Origin: Steromphala cineraria
Lineage: Eukaryota > Mollusca > Gastropoda > Trochida > Trochidae
Reading direction: 5' to 3'
NCBI GenBank assembly: GCA_916613615.1
Contig: OU744726.1
Coordinates: 19,657,515 to 19,721,514, forward strand
Length of the DNA: 64,000 bases
In this document: positions 22,244-37,200 of the stretch, piece by piece
Layout: each line of letters begins with the position of its first letter
How positions within the stretch are numbered: the stretch's first letter is position 1
Notes under the pieces: model-generated
Database searches by the model: none
Seen by the model: only the letters and a program-made list of their open reading frames with translations
Told to the model about the DNA's origin: nothing
Program-made: the position numbers and the translations under genes

Positions 22244-25200
22244 CTGAAAATAAAGAGAAATAACTAAGAGTTACTTGAATTAAACTTTTAACACCAAAAT
22301 TGAGACAATAAACATCCCCTAAATGACAATTTTTTTAGAACCAAACTTACTCACTAATTCATTATGGTCATGAAAATGTTGATATTATTTCAATGGTCAC
22401 ATTCTTTTTAAGTCATTATGGTCTTCTTTCATTAAGCAACCTCTCCTAAATTCCTCACTCTACTTATTTTACATAACAATCAAACTCTTTTTGTAATAAA
22501 CATATGAATTTCCCCTACCTCTTTCAGTATAAGAGGAAACAGGTCCAAATGTTCCCTGAAGCTAAAACCTGACATATTTCATACCCCAACAAATTTCAGA
22601 ATATTGGCGGTAACTTTTCCCTACCTTTTTGATCATCTTGTGATGTTTTCTTTCCTTCTGGGCTGCCATATTTTTCTCCATACAGGAGTCTCTGTACGGT
22701 TGAGTCTGATGAATGTCCATAAACATTCCTCTGTTTGAACTTCTTCATTCTTAGTTCATCCACATCCACAAACTCGGACTCCTTCTGTTTGTTCCTATCC
22801 ACTCTGATCTTAGATCGGAACACTTCCTCTTGAGTCTCCATATTAACAGACATAGCTTTGTTCATTTTGATCTTGGGTCGAATCATAAAATCCTTATCAT
22901 TCGATTGCATATTTGCATAGATTTCTTCTCTCTTTTTCAACTTTGGTGCAATGAGGTCATATTCTAGTCCAGAGAGTTTCGAGACATGTCCAAAGAAGCT
23001 CTGCTGTTTAATCTTCCACTCCTTAGATTGAGTCTCTACGTTAGCATGCTGATCTGCCTGTCTCTTCAACTTCGGAGCGGACACCTCTGTCCCAGGCGAC
23101 GATTCCTGATTCACATGAACATCCCCAACAGTCTTCAGGTGGGGCTTCTCCTCAATACTCTCTGTCTGTTTTGTAGCGTGCATGTCCTCTGAGAACTTAA
23201 CGCTGGGTTTGTGGTCGTCAGAAGGACTACTTTCTGAGGTAGCGTGACGATCTTGCACAAGCTTCACCTGAGGTTTGACTTCAACACTAGGATCAGATTC
23301 CATGGTACACGGCTTGTCCTCAAACACACGGATAGCCTTCTTTTCAGGAGTCGGTTCTGTCTCCATATCGGCCGACATGAAATCACTGAGCTTGATGCTC
23401 GTCTTCTTACTCGGAGACACAATGGGCACATCCTGCTCAGGTCCGTCCCCTTCCCCTCCGACTGTCACAGTTTTATCCTGATAGTCCTCCAGACCCTTCT
23501 TAGCCCACCCTGGCATGGTCTCCTGGCTAGAAGTGTCCATCCCGTACACAGCTGCTGGCGGACCTGCCAGTCCACGCTCGGCCCAGGAGGGGAGGGCGGA
23601 GTCATCTCGCTCTGTATCATCAGCGATCACTGGTTCTCCATCTGGGTTATCTAGCCCCTTCTGAGCCCACTCGGGTAGGGCTACTTTGTCTTTGGTGTCA
23701 CCATCCAGCATAGCCTGGAAGGGAAGTCAATGTGACTGTTTATAAGCATGCTTGAAAATGCTTAGACTACATACACGTGTTATTCAGTAGAAAGAAAGTG
23801 TAACTTGGTGGTACAAATTACAGTATGTCAGAACAAGTAGATAAAGAATACATCCAAGGAAAATTTTTACCACTCATCAGAACCTGGACTGAAATAACAT
23901 TAAAAACATTTGGTGGGCACATTACTGAAGCCTAGAACAAACCAATAAAGAGTTAACCAATGACAGAATCAGACCACCCACCAGAGCTTCGGTTGCCTCC
24001 TGCATCTCCCTCTTCCACCGCTCCGAGTCAGCGGCGAGGAACTCAGAACGTGCCATCTCGAGCCGACCTCTTCTCACCCTCCACAAGGCTTTCTGTTCTC
24101 TCCTGGCTGCCTCCTCACTCAGCTCTCCGTAGTATTTGATCAACTCTTCTCTGTTAGGATTATACGTAATAAGTCAAGATAAATGTTTATTCTGTTGTAC
24201 ATGACTAGTGGTAGAAATCCACCATTACAAGAACCCTTTTTATAATAGTTGTTGGATAACATATGATAGATATGCTCTTGTTACTGTAGGGATTCACAAA
24301 GTGAGAAGATTTTTTAATTGATATGATTCTAATTATTCTTTAGAAAAGATCATTAATTTTATTTTTTATAACGGCTGAAAACAGCTATATGCTTAAGCCA
24401 ACAAGTTCATTGTTACAAACTGTAAGCATAGTATCAACTATTATACCATTGGTTAAACTGCATTTTATCTAACTGCTACAGTGGTTCAAAATTTAACATC
24501 ATATACAGCACAAAAAGTAACCAGGCTATAAGGGAGATTTTGATCACACAACATGAAACATGAAACTGGAATTCCATTTATTGCACCTCAGGATTATTTT
24601 GAGTTAAACATGTTGTTGAGACCCTGTATTCCCTCATAGGTTGCATCTACAGTTTGTTATTACAACTCACCTAGCTTCTTGTTCCAACTGAAGCTCCTTG
24701 GCGTCCATCGCTTCCTCTTTGCGGGTCAGTCGGGCCATGATCTCCTTGTCTAGCTCGAGACTCTGCTCCTTCTCCACAGCACGTCTCTGTACAAACAGTG
24801 TGTAGTGTTCTCATAAACACTGTCATATCAATCATATGTGAACGTGTGATCAAACTTGTAGTACTTATATGGTTAACATAACAACTTGAATACATATTGT
24901 ATGTGTACATGTTAACAAACCATTTTCATTTAACTAGATTAACTGGAAGGCCCTGTTTCTTCTCTACAACAGGTCAATAAGTAGTTGTCATATGTTGAAA
25001 CATATCCATTGTCATAATACTGGGTAAATCATATGTGGACATGGAAACAAACCATTTTAATCTAACTATTGGAATAGTCTATGTTCTGGTTTTTTTTATA
25101 ACGCATCTTTGTGCAAACAATTTTGATCTAACTTAAACAAGCTTACAATTATGAAAGTGTATTGTATCTGACCTGCAGGTCTGTGACCATCTGATCCCTG

Positions 25201-28200
25201 AGTCTGTGGAACTCTTGTCTCTTCTTCATGTCCGCTTTCCTCTTCCTTTCGTCTATCTTAGCTGCAATTGCAAGAAGAATGAAGAATAATTTTCCCAAGC
25301 CACTGTTCGTTTTGCAGCCCTTATGACCTATTCCCTTGTAATTATTATCTGTATTTATTTATATGCTGTTTGTTCTAAAAGATGTATTAATCAAAGTCCC
25401 ATATTGCAGGGAGAAAGTATTCATCACTGTTGTAATTATACATTATGTACACTTTCTCGCATTTCAAGTTAAAGTTCATCTAGTTGAATTTAAATCCCTA
25501 TATCTCTAGATCATGATCATAAATGTATCAGCCATTGTTGAAAGGCAAATCTCGTCCTCTTGATCCACAATGACTTGTTATCAGCCAATGCTATATTGAG
25601 TGACGTGTCCTACCCTGTAGTCTGGCTATTTCTTGAGTTGCAGCTGTGTGTGCTTTCTCCATCAAGTTTCTCTTGGCCTGCTCAGCCCTCTCTATCAACT
25701 GCTCTCTGTACAACCATACATATCAATCAGAAAATGTTAAACATTGTCAGTGGCAATGAGTAGTGAAAAGAGTTTTCTGGGTTCAAACGTCCACGCTCTT
25801 GAAATCGTGTTTAAAATCCACTCTTCAATTTATGATCTTTCCCCATTTGAAAAACCAAAAATATGCTTCTTATTTTGTGATTTATTGGAGAAAAAAACTT
25901 CCAAACAAAAATTCAGGTTCAGTCTTTAAGAAGCTTGTGGCTGATGGATAATAGACTGCCATATTCAAACTGCACATTTCAGACCAAAGGAAAAATAATA
26001 AAGGTGACAACCAACAAGAGAAAGTCAGTCCTACATCTGAACCAAACATAGTGGTCTATTAAGCTGCTTTTTCTAAATAATCTAATCACTGAATATTATA
26101 ACTACATAATCCTACCTGGAGACTGTGAGTTGTCGAGCGATCTGATACATCTTGCTGATGTACATCTGACAGCGCACATCAAGGGTAGACAACTCTCTCT
26201 CGGAGAATGTGACTGTCACCTGCGGGATGTCACTGTCATCAACTTGGCAGATGAAATGCTGAATACACAAGTAAAAAAATATATAGAGGACTACCATCAT
26301 TGTTAACAAACATATTGCAAACTTGAATGATTATGCAATTTTATTTTAGATCTATCAATTATTTCATTGGAAGTATGGCAATTGTAAGTTTTGAAATGCA
26401 ACCAAAAACATAACAGTTAAAGCAATTTTACTTAGCCCTCAAAGCTTACTACAGGCAATATGTTTTTCTATGTTGGACAAGTTATCGATGTCCATGTACA
26501 TTGCAGCATTGATTGAAAGCTGATACCATATAGACAGTGTGGCATTTCCACACTTCTGAATGAATATTCCGTGATCAAGAAACGGTTAAAAGAAAAGCAG
26601 TAAAGCACCTCTGGACAGCAAATCTTGAGGAGGTTAATAGTCTTGCCACAGATGAAGATATCACTGGCCATGCTCCTCAGAAACAAGGGAACACTGTCCT
26701 CAATCTGCTCGGCAGCCAGCGTGTAGCCATTTGTCCAGTACTGCTTATCTGAGATAAGGAAATATACAACATTGTACATCCATGATTAATCTCTTTTGAG
26801 AATGAGAAATGAAACATCTGGTTTTAGAAAGGATAACTTGAAACAAAGAACGTATGTCTTTAAAATGAGTAAGGAGATACATTGGTTCAATGCAGGAAAC
26901 AATATGTAGAAGAAACTAAGAACTGTTTCAAAATTGGACTCTCTGCGCACCATGCTGACATGACGAAAAACAAGAAGATATGCCTCGCTTCCATTTCAAT
27001 TAAGAACCATGACAAACTTAACAAAATCCAAATTGATTTGTTAATGTAATCCTTCAAATTTTACGTTCTCACTGAAGAGATAGGTAAAATATTCAATAAA
27101 TCAAGACATCTTTGTTCACGTCTTCATGTTGGTGAGGTAAAGTTTAGATTAAGATACTCTGTTGCGAGGGGCACTCACCTCTGTACTCAAGATAGTGGGA
27201 GTTGACCTGGATAGTAAACTCTCCATAAACATCCCTGAATGTTCCATGGAACACCCACTCCTGCACAAACCTGCAGGGCAGAAAGACAAATATTTGTCAC
27301 TTTTCCTACATATATTTAGTACAAGAGACGCAAGATAACTGGGAATGAGCCATTTCCTAAATAAGGAAAGATTGTGGTACGGAATTCCAAAGGTATAATA
27401 TGGAAGAAATGAATATCAGTTGTTGCCATTTTATCACCAAAAAAATACCCATCTTAAGCTCTTAATCGTTGATGCTCTCCTTCATCTTGGAATATCATTA
27501 GGAGACAGTCAGACATTTCTTAGAGTGGTGCAGCAAGTACGTTGACAAAGCTAACAGTCAGTCAAACAATCAGAATTAAAGGATAATGGCCTTGAGAAGA
27601 GACCCCTTAGAGATTATAGGAAGAATACATATCCGAGAAGAGAAGCATACATACACAGTGTAGGGACCACAAGCAGTCTGTAGTATGGAGAGCATCATGG
27701 GGTAGTGGTCTGTGTTCATAGTCTCCATAGTCTCCTGGTACAAGTACGTCAGCAAACCAATACCCTGCAAGTGAGAGAGCAATCAGTTTTAATTATTAAA
27801 CATCAATGACAAAATTCTTGTGAAGAGCTTTCTTCTTGTGTTTTTATATAATGGTTGTTGATGAATGACATTTATTTTCATCAGATGCCAAAACACTTAA
27901 ATATTGTAAGATGTTTTGTAAGACAAGTACACTGTATGCTGAGAATTTTTTTTTTTTTCTCTAATAACATACATGTAAAATAATCAACATTTAAGTTTAA
28001 CACAGGTAAATGTCCAGAACCATCTATTATCATACCAAAATTAACTTCTAAACCGAATAACAATGAATATCTTGAAGTTTTATGGAACCAACTTTTTTTG
28101 CTCCTCTACAAGTACTCACTGTAGGGAAGGTTGTTTCCACTGTTCTCTGCTCCCCTCCACACCAACACAGCTGGGACAGGTATCTGCAGCAACAGGAAAC

Positions 28201-31200
28201 TCATGAATAAATATCAAGCTCAAAACCAAGAAACTCATATACAACTTTTATAGCTCAATTCCGAGTTTTAAAGAAAACAGAAATGCTCTAAGCACTAAAA
28301 TGCAACAAAGGTCATTACTACTAAACATACAAAATTTTATGATGTTATGGTGTGATGAACTCTTAAAAAGGTCTAATCTAGTTTTTGAACCAGATTCAAA
28401 ACAGAAGGAATAGTCAAAGAAGAAATATACAGAATTCGTTAGCATAGAAATAAAGGAGTGGTGTAAAGAATGATGAGAAAATTTAGCAAGAAAAATAACT
28501 TTGGATTTTATAGAATTCCTTTACTAAAGGGTCAAACATTTATTTAAGGTGCTTCACTGGAAGTGAACTTTCTGCAAATGTGTATTGAACACCATTGGTC
28601 ATCTAATGATACACTTTCTCTTAAATAAGGAACTATCTCTGCTTTAGGGATACAATGCTTATTTCACCACCACAGTGCAGGAAATACAAAGAATGCCAGG
28701 CATAGGTGCTATTTGCCTATGTGTACATTTCTTTATACAACATCACAGTACAGGAAATACAAAGACAAAGAATGCCAAGCATCTATAGGTTCTATTTGCC
28801 CATGTGTACATATGAAAACTATGACATGACTTATGTTTATCTTACATACCTGATCTGGTGGAATAGCCTCTGGCACCTGAACTTGATGTACATGAGTGTG
28901 AGCTCTCCCTGCAGAGAGAGGACTAGGGCTCTGTAGTGCTGAAGGACCTTGCGGACAGCACCAGTGAAAGCTTGAAAGACAAGACCCATCTCGTAGAAGG
29001 AGTCGATGATTGGAGGTCTGGAGAACTCACAGAGTCGATGATACCGAGATCCACAGTTCATGAAGTCAGACAGGAAGATGTGTAATGCATCCGGACTCAT
29101 ACCCGATACATACACGCCAGCAGGGATTGTAAACTGGTTGGTTGTCTGGGAAAAATAAGGCCTTATGACAAACTGATTTATTATTCATTTTACCACTAAG
29201 AAACCTGTAACAAACACCTGCTCGGAGCCGATTTCTGGCTTGTAGGGTTGAAAGGGTTAAGTCTTAACTATAGGATCAAAGTGATTAGTGAGGACGATAA
29301 CTGTTGTAAACAGCATCACTTTTTTATACTCAAAGTATTGATTGTTGTTATTAAAAGTGAGAATTGTAAGCAAGATGATAATTTAGACATCACAAAGAAC
29401 ATTAATGACTGAGTGAGTGAGTTGTTGTGTAGGGAAATATTTCAGTCATTAGCAGCATTTACATAAATTGCCAAATATCAGCAAATGAAATGTTATTGTT
29501 AAAACTGTATAGAGGTGAGTACAACATACTAACCTCATCAAACTGAAAAGTGTTAGACTGGATCCCTAGCAGCAGATTGATGACGTCCTTGACGAGTGAA
29601 GACTGAGAGACGAGAATTTTAGCTGGCAGCACAACACGTGGGTCTATCAACTGCACTTCCTTCATCTTGAGTCTGTACCACTCATCTACTGCCTGAGGTC
29701 CTGCCTCTGTCAAGTAGTGCCGCTCAGTCGGGCCGGGGTCACTGCAAGATTGTAAATGATTATATCTTTAATGAATGTAAATATCAGCTACAGCAATGTT
29801 CCATCTTGTTATTTTTAACTTCACAATCACTAAGTCATACTTTAAGTTGGAATTCTTATGTCTTAAAAATATCTTATTTTTTAAGATTTGACATCAAGTG
29901 TACATCATCTCATTTGAACAGATTTTTTTTCAGAAAAGCCTTGATGATGATCCCAATGATGATTACAGTATAAGGGATGTTAGTTCAAAAGCTTCATCAA
30001 AATATTCACAAGCATCATCTGTTTGACTGATAGAAACGTTTATCTTGTGAGACAGACCATAGGAAGTGACTTTCAATGATGTCATGTCTTTTGACGCAAT
30101 GACTTGTGCGATAACAAAAACGATCCCTGACATCTCAAGCTAAAGAATATGCAGCTATATTTATATAAATCAACCAACCATCCAATCCTCTCCCAGGTGT
30201 AGTGTTTGCTGGGTACGAAGGTGAGAGCGATGTCCCAGATGTTGTCTTCCTCCACGGCACTGTCGCTTGCTGTCATCATGGAGGACGAGATGTCACTACA
30301 GAAACCCTGGTCATCGGATAGCTGGACAAAAAAGTACATCAATCATATACCCTATTTCCTCAAATATATGCACAGGCTACAGTTGCACCTACTTATCTCA
30401 GCCCTAAGATTAGAGTCGGTATAAATGGAAAGGACAATGATTCACCTGGCATAAACATTGGTAATAAGGAAACTGTATTATGTTTTCTAAAGAAGATTGG
30501 TATTTAGTATAGAAGGGTTTCAGATTCCATATTTTACAAAGGAACACTTTTGACTAAGATCTAATTAATTTCTATCAATAACTGACTTTTGATAAATCAT
30601 TCATAGTAAGGCAATCTCTTAGCTTTATACTAGCTTTGTCATAATTTCTTATACAACATAGCTTGTTCTAAATAAAACCGAATGACTATTAAACAAGTAC
30701 ATTACATACCTGACTTGTTGAGATTACTTTGGGGATTCTTATTTCAGGACATCTGAAACATAGACAAAAATAGTTCTCAACACAAATTAGATACATTTTA
30801 TAGAAAAGACACTCAAAGATACAATGTATCAATGTTATATTTCAAATAAGACTCACGACTCACTTCATTTCATATTCATCTGGTAGCTCGGGCAGGTCAA
30901 GTTTCACATCAAGGGAGGTTACTCTAGCCTCCACTAAAGCTCCAAACAGTGTCAATCTTGCCTCCTTTTCATGGGTGTCATTCAATAGCGGCTGTAATAG
31001 AAAAACCTTTTTTAGAATAATGCTTTCTTTATTTTTAAGATGCTCACTTGGTCAACGGGGATGTAGTTCTACAATCAATGAGCCTTTTTAAAAAAGGTAC
31101 TTATGTTATCGTAAATCACTGAAGTAACCTTAGTCTAATGTTATTTATATTCATATATATATGAGGTAAAAATGCTTCTGTCAATTAGAAATACAGCAAA

Positions 31201-34200
31201 AACTCCAGGTGCTAACAATAAATCAAACAAAAATCTTCATTTTCGATATAAAAGTTCTTGAATTGTTTCATAAAAAAGGTATTTCCAATGAGAACAAAGA
31301 TTTCTCAGAGATGCACTAGTTACCTTCAAACTGAACAAGCCCTCTCCTGATAAATTTGAACCTGGAAGAAGTTCAAACAGCTGGAAAGAAAACAAACATA
31401 AAATTTGTGTAAGAAATCGGAACAAGGTTCTAAGAAAATGGTTAAAGAGAAATACAATAAGCTTCAACCAACCTACACACTTTACACAATGGTAATGGTT
31501 AGAACTCTTGCCTCCATACTTTCAGTACTATTGACCTTGTGTTAAAGGGGCACAATGCGCTCGCGGGTTAATTAATTATTTGTTGGAAAAGCTTAATTAG
31601 CCAAGCGTAACGAGGTCGGAAATCTCAATCAGCGTGACCACTACTCAGCGATGTTTGTTTTGCGCAGCGCCCTACTCGCGCGGTACTCAACCGGATATAC
31701 GAGATTGTTTATAAGTCCAAACAATATGGCCGAATAAAATCATCCTTATGTCCAATCAAACTTCAATACTAGGCATACCCAGTAACATCTGCAAACTTAT
31801 TACGTACCAAAAATTAAAACATTCACTAATATATCTTCGTGAGTTTATCATGAGGTAATAGACAAATTTTTGAGTTCAATATCACATGCCAAATATTAAT
31901 GTGATTCAGAAATGTCACAAATATCACGATATCATAAATGTATGTTGAATCATATACAAAGTACATGTAAATGAACTTTTTAACCAAAATCTTTGGGTTT
32001 TACAAATAGGACTTTTTTCCGAGAACTTATTTCCTAGGCAAAATTAGGACTTTTTACCGGGACTTTTTTTACCGAACACAAATTATAACCTTTCATAAAG
32101 ATTTTTTTTATGAATGTGCGTTGCTGTTGTTAAATTGAGTTAAGATTTAATCTTTGTCTAAATGTTTCAAATAGATCAAATATTTATCATCTTTCTTTAA
32201 CAGGTATCATAAACAGTAATGTCTCCTTGGATTTCAGGCAGTGAAATAAACAGGACTATTTTTACTTGTTTAATTGTGAGGATAATAAAATACATCGCTG
32301 ATATTTGTAATCACTGTAATCACACCCAATACATTGATAAAATATACATCTCGTTAGTACCACCTTATCTATCTCTGTAATTTTCTTTTATGACGACCAG
32401 ACACCTGTCATTTTATACGTTGTGTATCTATAGCAATGAAAGTGCGAAATGTCTAGTCGTATGACGTAAACAGTGACATAACTGTCCGGGCACTAACTAA
32501 CTTGTCATCACAATAGGCGACAGATTGTCTGGCCTAGTGACCAACGAATTTGTACATAACAGTGACCGCCGACTGTCTTGGTATCTTACTGCAGACCGAA
32601 TGTCTAGACTAGTGACTAACGTATTCGTACATGGCAGGGACCGCCAATTGTCCTGGCACCTTTCTGCAGACAAAATGTTAACCAATGATATTGAAGAATA
32701 TAATCCGACCAATGAAAAGCAGAAAAAGAATGTAAATTTATTTCATAGGACTCCCCTTCATCACTATATGTTAAACCTTGATGGATCATGTATGATGTTA
32801 ACAAATACAGTGGATCATATACATGGATGCTTCTAGCAGGTATGTTTTTATCGTGTTCAATACGAGTTACGGAAATACCCCCACCCCCTCATTCAATATT
32901 TCGTAAAAAAATATGATAAGATGAAAGAGAAGCAATCATACCTTTGTGTAGGTTTATTCGTAGAGGAAACGGGTTCGTAGATGGGATTTTTACAGGTTCG
33001 TAAGGAAAAAAAGTGTTTCGTATAGAGTGACAAATTGTGAAATAAGTTCATATAAGCAATAAATTATCATTGTAAATGATAGTATACAAATTCAAAGGAG
33101 AATAATTGTACATCCAATGTATAAATACGATCGATGTTATGTCTTGTATAAATAAACTGAGTAGATACTTTGTAAATATTACATCAAAGTATATAATATA
33201 TATTCACAATATTAAATGAAAATTTAAAAACCTCCACGAAGCTTTTTTCCCTGAAAAAAATCGGTCATGAAGGGGATTCCCCTGTCAAAACTACGACCGC
33301 ATCTCGCTGGGCCAGTGCCCAGTCTTCACCACGTGACCTTGCTACCCGCTAAATCAATTACGTAACGGTCTCATTAACGGTGGTCAATTCGCCTTTACCC
33401 GCGAGCGCATTGTGCCCCTTTAAAGGTCTGATTATCTTTAATTTTGAAATTTACTACTCACACAAGGTTTCTTCAGATCAGCATCTGTTGTAATATCTGT
33501 CCTCATGAATGTAGCTTCAAACAGCTCCCTGAAAACATACACAAGTACCAACATGAGATGAAATTCCTCTAACAGGGGTCTGACAGCATGAACGTCCTAT
33601 CATATGGCTTAAGAACATCAAGTTATTTGTAGTTTCTTGGAAGAAGATTTCATGTTCTTCAGCTAGAGTTAAAGAAAAGCTACAATTACATACTGATGTG
33701 GTGGACCCTAGGATCATTGATACAAAAGATTCATTGGAGTTACAACATTAAATGACCATATAGAATTTCACCATGCGCCATCACAAGAGAGAACAGTTAC
33801 TATAAAACCAGGTTGTGCCTGGTACTGCGAGGATGTCCATAAAGCTAAACGTGACAGGCGACAGGCTGAACGCAGATGGCGAAAATCGCAGCTAGAAATA
33901 CATCGTCAGATGTATAGGTCATCTAGGAATCATGTATCAAAGGTTCTTGCCGATTCCAAGAGATCATACTACAAACAGAAGATAAAGGATCTTCAGAATA
34001 AGCCTAGACAACTTCACCAGTTTCTAAGACAGTTACAGGGAAAAGACACTGATAGCGCTCCCACCCAGACTGATGACATTGACAAGTTGGTGGATGATTT
34101 TAACAAGTTCTTCATTGAAAAGATTGATACTATTCGGGCACATCTTCAAACACAAGACACACAGGAATCAACGCCAGATGAGCCATCGTTCCAGGGTACG

Positions 34201-37200
34201 CCACTGGACGAATTTGGATCATCCACTCAGGCTGAGGTTGAGGCCATTATCAGGTCTGCAAACAAGACCACGTGTCAGTTAGACCCTGCACCCACTCAGC
34301 TGATGATCGAGCATCTAGATGTGTTACTCCCAACTATAACTGACATTGTTAACAAAAGCCTCAGTACAGGTGTGTTTCCGGATTCCCTGAAAGAAGCTGT
34401 CATAAGGCCTCATCTCAAGAATCCTAGCCTAGATGGGTCTATTCTGAAAAATTATAGACCAATCTCCAACCTAAGCTTCCTATCAAAAGTCATAGAGCGA
34501 GCTGCTGCAAAACAGCTATTGGATCATTTATCCTCTAATGGCATTCTGAACCCGTTTCAGTCAGCTTACCGTCCAGCACACTCTACAGAGACTCTTCTGC
34601 TTCGTGTCATGAACGATCTTCGAAGAATTCTGGATTCTGGAGGCATGGCAGCCTTAGCTCTACTAGATCTCAGTGCCGCATTCGACACTGTAGATCATGA
34701 TCAGCTTTTAACTGTATTACAGGAACATGTTGGAATAAAAGCTATGGCTTTAAAGTGGTTTTCCTCATACCTGTCCAACCGAACCCAGGCAGTTATCATC
34801 AACTCACGCTCTTCTAACCGCGTTGAACTGACATGCGGTGTTCCTCAAGGTTCAGTTCTGGGGCCACTCTTGTTTCTCGTATACGTGAACCAGCTTCCTC
34901 TGCTTATAAAGAAGTTTGGGATGGACCCGTTCTCTTATGCAGATTACCATATTTGGTAGCAGAAAACAAATCAGAGAGGCTGCTGTTACAGATGTCAGTA
35001 TTGGATCAGCTGTCATTCAGACCTCTGTCTGTGTTAAAGATCTAGGGATCTTTATCGACAGTGAGCTGTCTCTAGATACACAAGTCAATGCCATCTGTAA
35101 AAACTGCTACCATCATCTGCGGATTATTGGCAGTCTGCGTAAATACATTACAAAGGATTGCGCACACAGACTGGTCCAATCACTAGTGATATCACAGATG
35201 GACTATTGTAACAGTGTCCTCTTTGGTCTAAACAATAAACATCTCGCCAAACTCCAAAAACTTCAAAACTGTGCTGCCCGTATCATATGCCTTAAGTCTA
35301 AATTTGACCACATCTCAACAACTCTTAAACTATTACATTGGTTACCAGCAAAGTTCCGCATAGACTTCAAAATATTATGTATTGTCTACAAGTGTTTAAA
35401 TGGACTGGCTCCCGAGTATCTTTCCACCCTTCTCTCTGTGTACACTCCTCCCCGTGCCCTTCGATCACAGTCTCAGCATCTGTTGATAGTTCCCCGTGTC
35501 AGACTGGCATCACAAGGCAGAAGATCGTTTGAGTTTGCAGCCCCACATCTATGGAATCCACTCCCCACAGAAATCAAGCTTGCTACCTCTCTTGACTCTT
35601 TCAAATCATATCTCAAAACTTATCTATTTAAATCTGCTTTCCCTTAATATCCACCTACAATTATCCCCAGCAATTGTGTAATCTCTCTGTGTATATATTC
35701 TATTTATATTTTATATTTTTAAACATGTAGCGCCATGAGCATGCATAAGTGTATGGAATGGCGCACAACAAATACCCATTATTATTATTTAAAACAATGC
35801 AGAACACGTCCTATACTTCAGATACCATAACCTTAGTAATTAACCGTAACCTAAATTCTTTGTGAACATAGGCTCATGACATCTTTGGCAAATCAAAATA
35901 CCATAATCGCACAAGAAAAAGAACTGAAGACTAAGGAAATGAGAACTAGTATCTGCTATGATTCAGTGATGTTGAGGTGACTCACCGAGGGTAGTGCATG
36001 TAGTATGGAGATGCTGGCAAGGACACCTGGCTGTCTCCGTACACTGGCGGGCCCTCGGGTAACAATACATCCTCCTTCTGTAACCATGGCAATAGGCAAA
36101 AAATAGAGCCATTGGCTCTGTAGCTCATCAGGCTTCATTATCAATTATGCTTAATATATATATTAGGGGCAACAGGGCCACCAAAGCTACAATTTTTAAT
36201 CCTCACTAGCCAAGGAGTATGTACACAAAGTTTTAGGTTTCTAGGCCTTATGGTTCTGGAGAAGAAGATGAAAATAGGTTTTAAGGGTGTGGCCCCTGTG
36301 GCCCTTATTAGGGGACACAGGGCCACCAAAGCTACAATTTTTAATCCTCACTAGCCAAGGAGTATGTACACAAAGTTTTAGGTTTCTAGGCCTCATGGTT
36401 CTGGAGAAGAAGATGAAAATAGGTTTTTAGGGCGTGGCCCCTGTGGCCCTTATTAGGGGTCACAGGGCCACCAAAGCTACAATTTTTAATCCTCACTAGC
36501 CAAGGAGTATGTACACAAAGTTTTAGGTTTCTAGGCCTCATGGTTCTGGAGAAGAAGATGAAAATAGGTTTTTAGGGCGTGGCCCCTGTGGCCCTTATTA
36601 GGGGTCACAGGGCCACCAAAGCTACAATTTTTAATCCTCACTAGCCAAGGAGTATGTACACAAAGTTTTAGGTTTCTAGGCCTTATGATTCTGGAGAAGA
36701 AGATGAAAATAGGTTTTAAGGGTGTGGCCCCTGTGGCCCTTATTAGGGGTCACAGGGCCACCAAAGCTACAATTTTTAATCCTCACTAGCCAAGGAGTAT
36801 GTACACAAAGTTTTAGGTTTCTAGGCCTCATGGTTCTGGAGAAGAAGATGAAAATAGGTTTTTAGGGCGTGGCCCCTGTGGCCCTTATTAGGGGTCACAG
36901 GGCCACCAAAGCTACAATTTTTAATCCTCACTAGCCAAGGAGTATGTACACAAAGTTTTAGGTTTCTAGGCCTCATGGTTCTGGAGAAGAAGATGAAAAT
37001 AGGTTTTAAGGGCGTGGCCCCTGTGGCCCTTATTAGGGGTCACAGAGCCACCAAAGCTACAATTTTTAATCCTCACTAGCCAAGGAGTATGTACACAAAG
37101 TTTTAGGTTTCTAGGCCTTATGATTCTGGAGAAGAAGTCGAAATTCCACAAAGTTTACGAACGGATGGACGGATGGACGGACGGACGCCGGACACCATGC

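Noticed and set aside
22986..23654. Plus-strand open frames of 68-136 codons
   Set aside because: Antisense shadows of the giant TUBGCP6 exon 21, which has strong homology, correct splice borders and frame on the minus strand.
27130..27180. Alternative donor choice for TUBGCP6 exon 14 one base earlier
   Set aside because: Only the donor leaving a single G keeps the codon for the conserved Asp before KQYW.
32497..32836. Open frames on both strands inside the 1.9-kb TTAA element, considered as transposase
   Set aside because: They translate a roughly 75-bp internal duplication and lack any DDE-type motif.
36181..37060. Regularly spaced repeats resembling a CRISPR array
   Set aside because: Units are contiguous 145-bp minisatellite copies without unique spacers, in an animal genome.
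36141..37151. Two similar minus-strand open frames of about 60 codons
   Set aside because: Both are translations of the 145-bp tandem unit; the near-identical peptides come from repeat copies, not a gene family.
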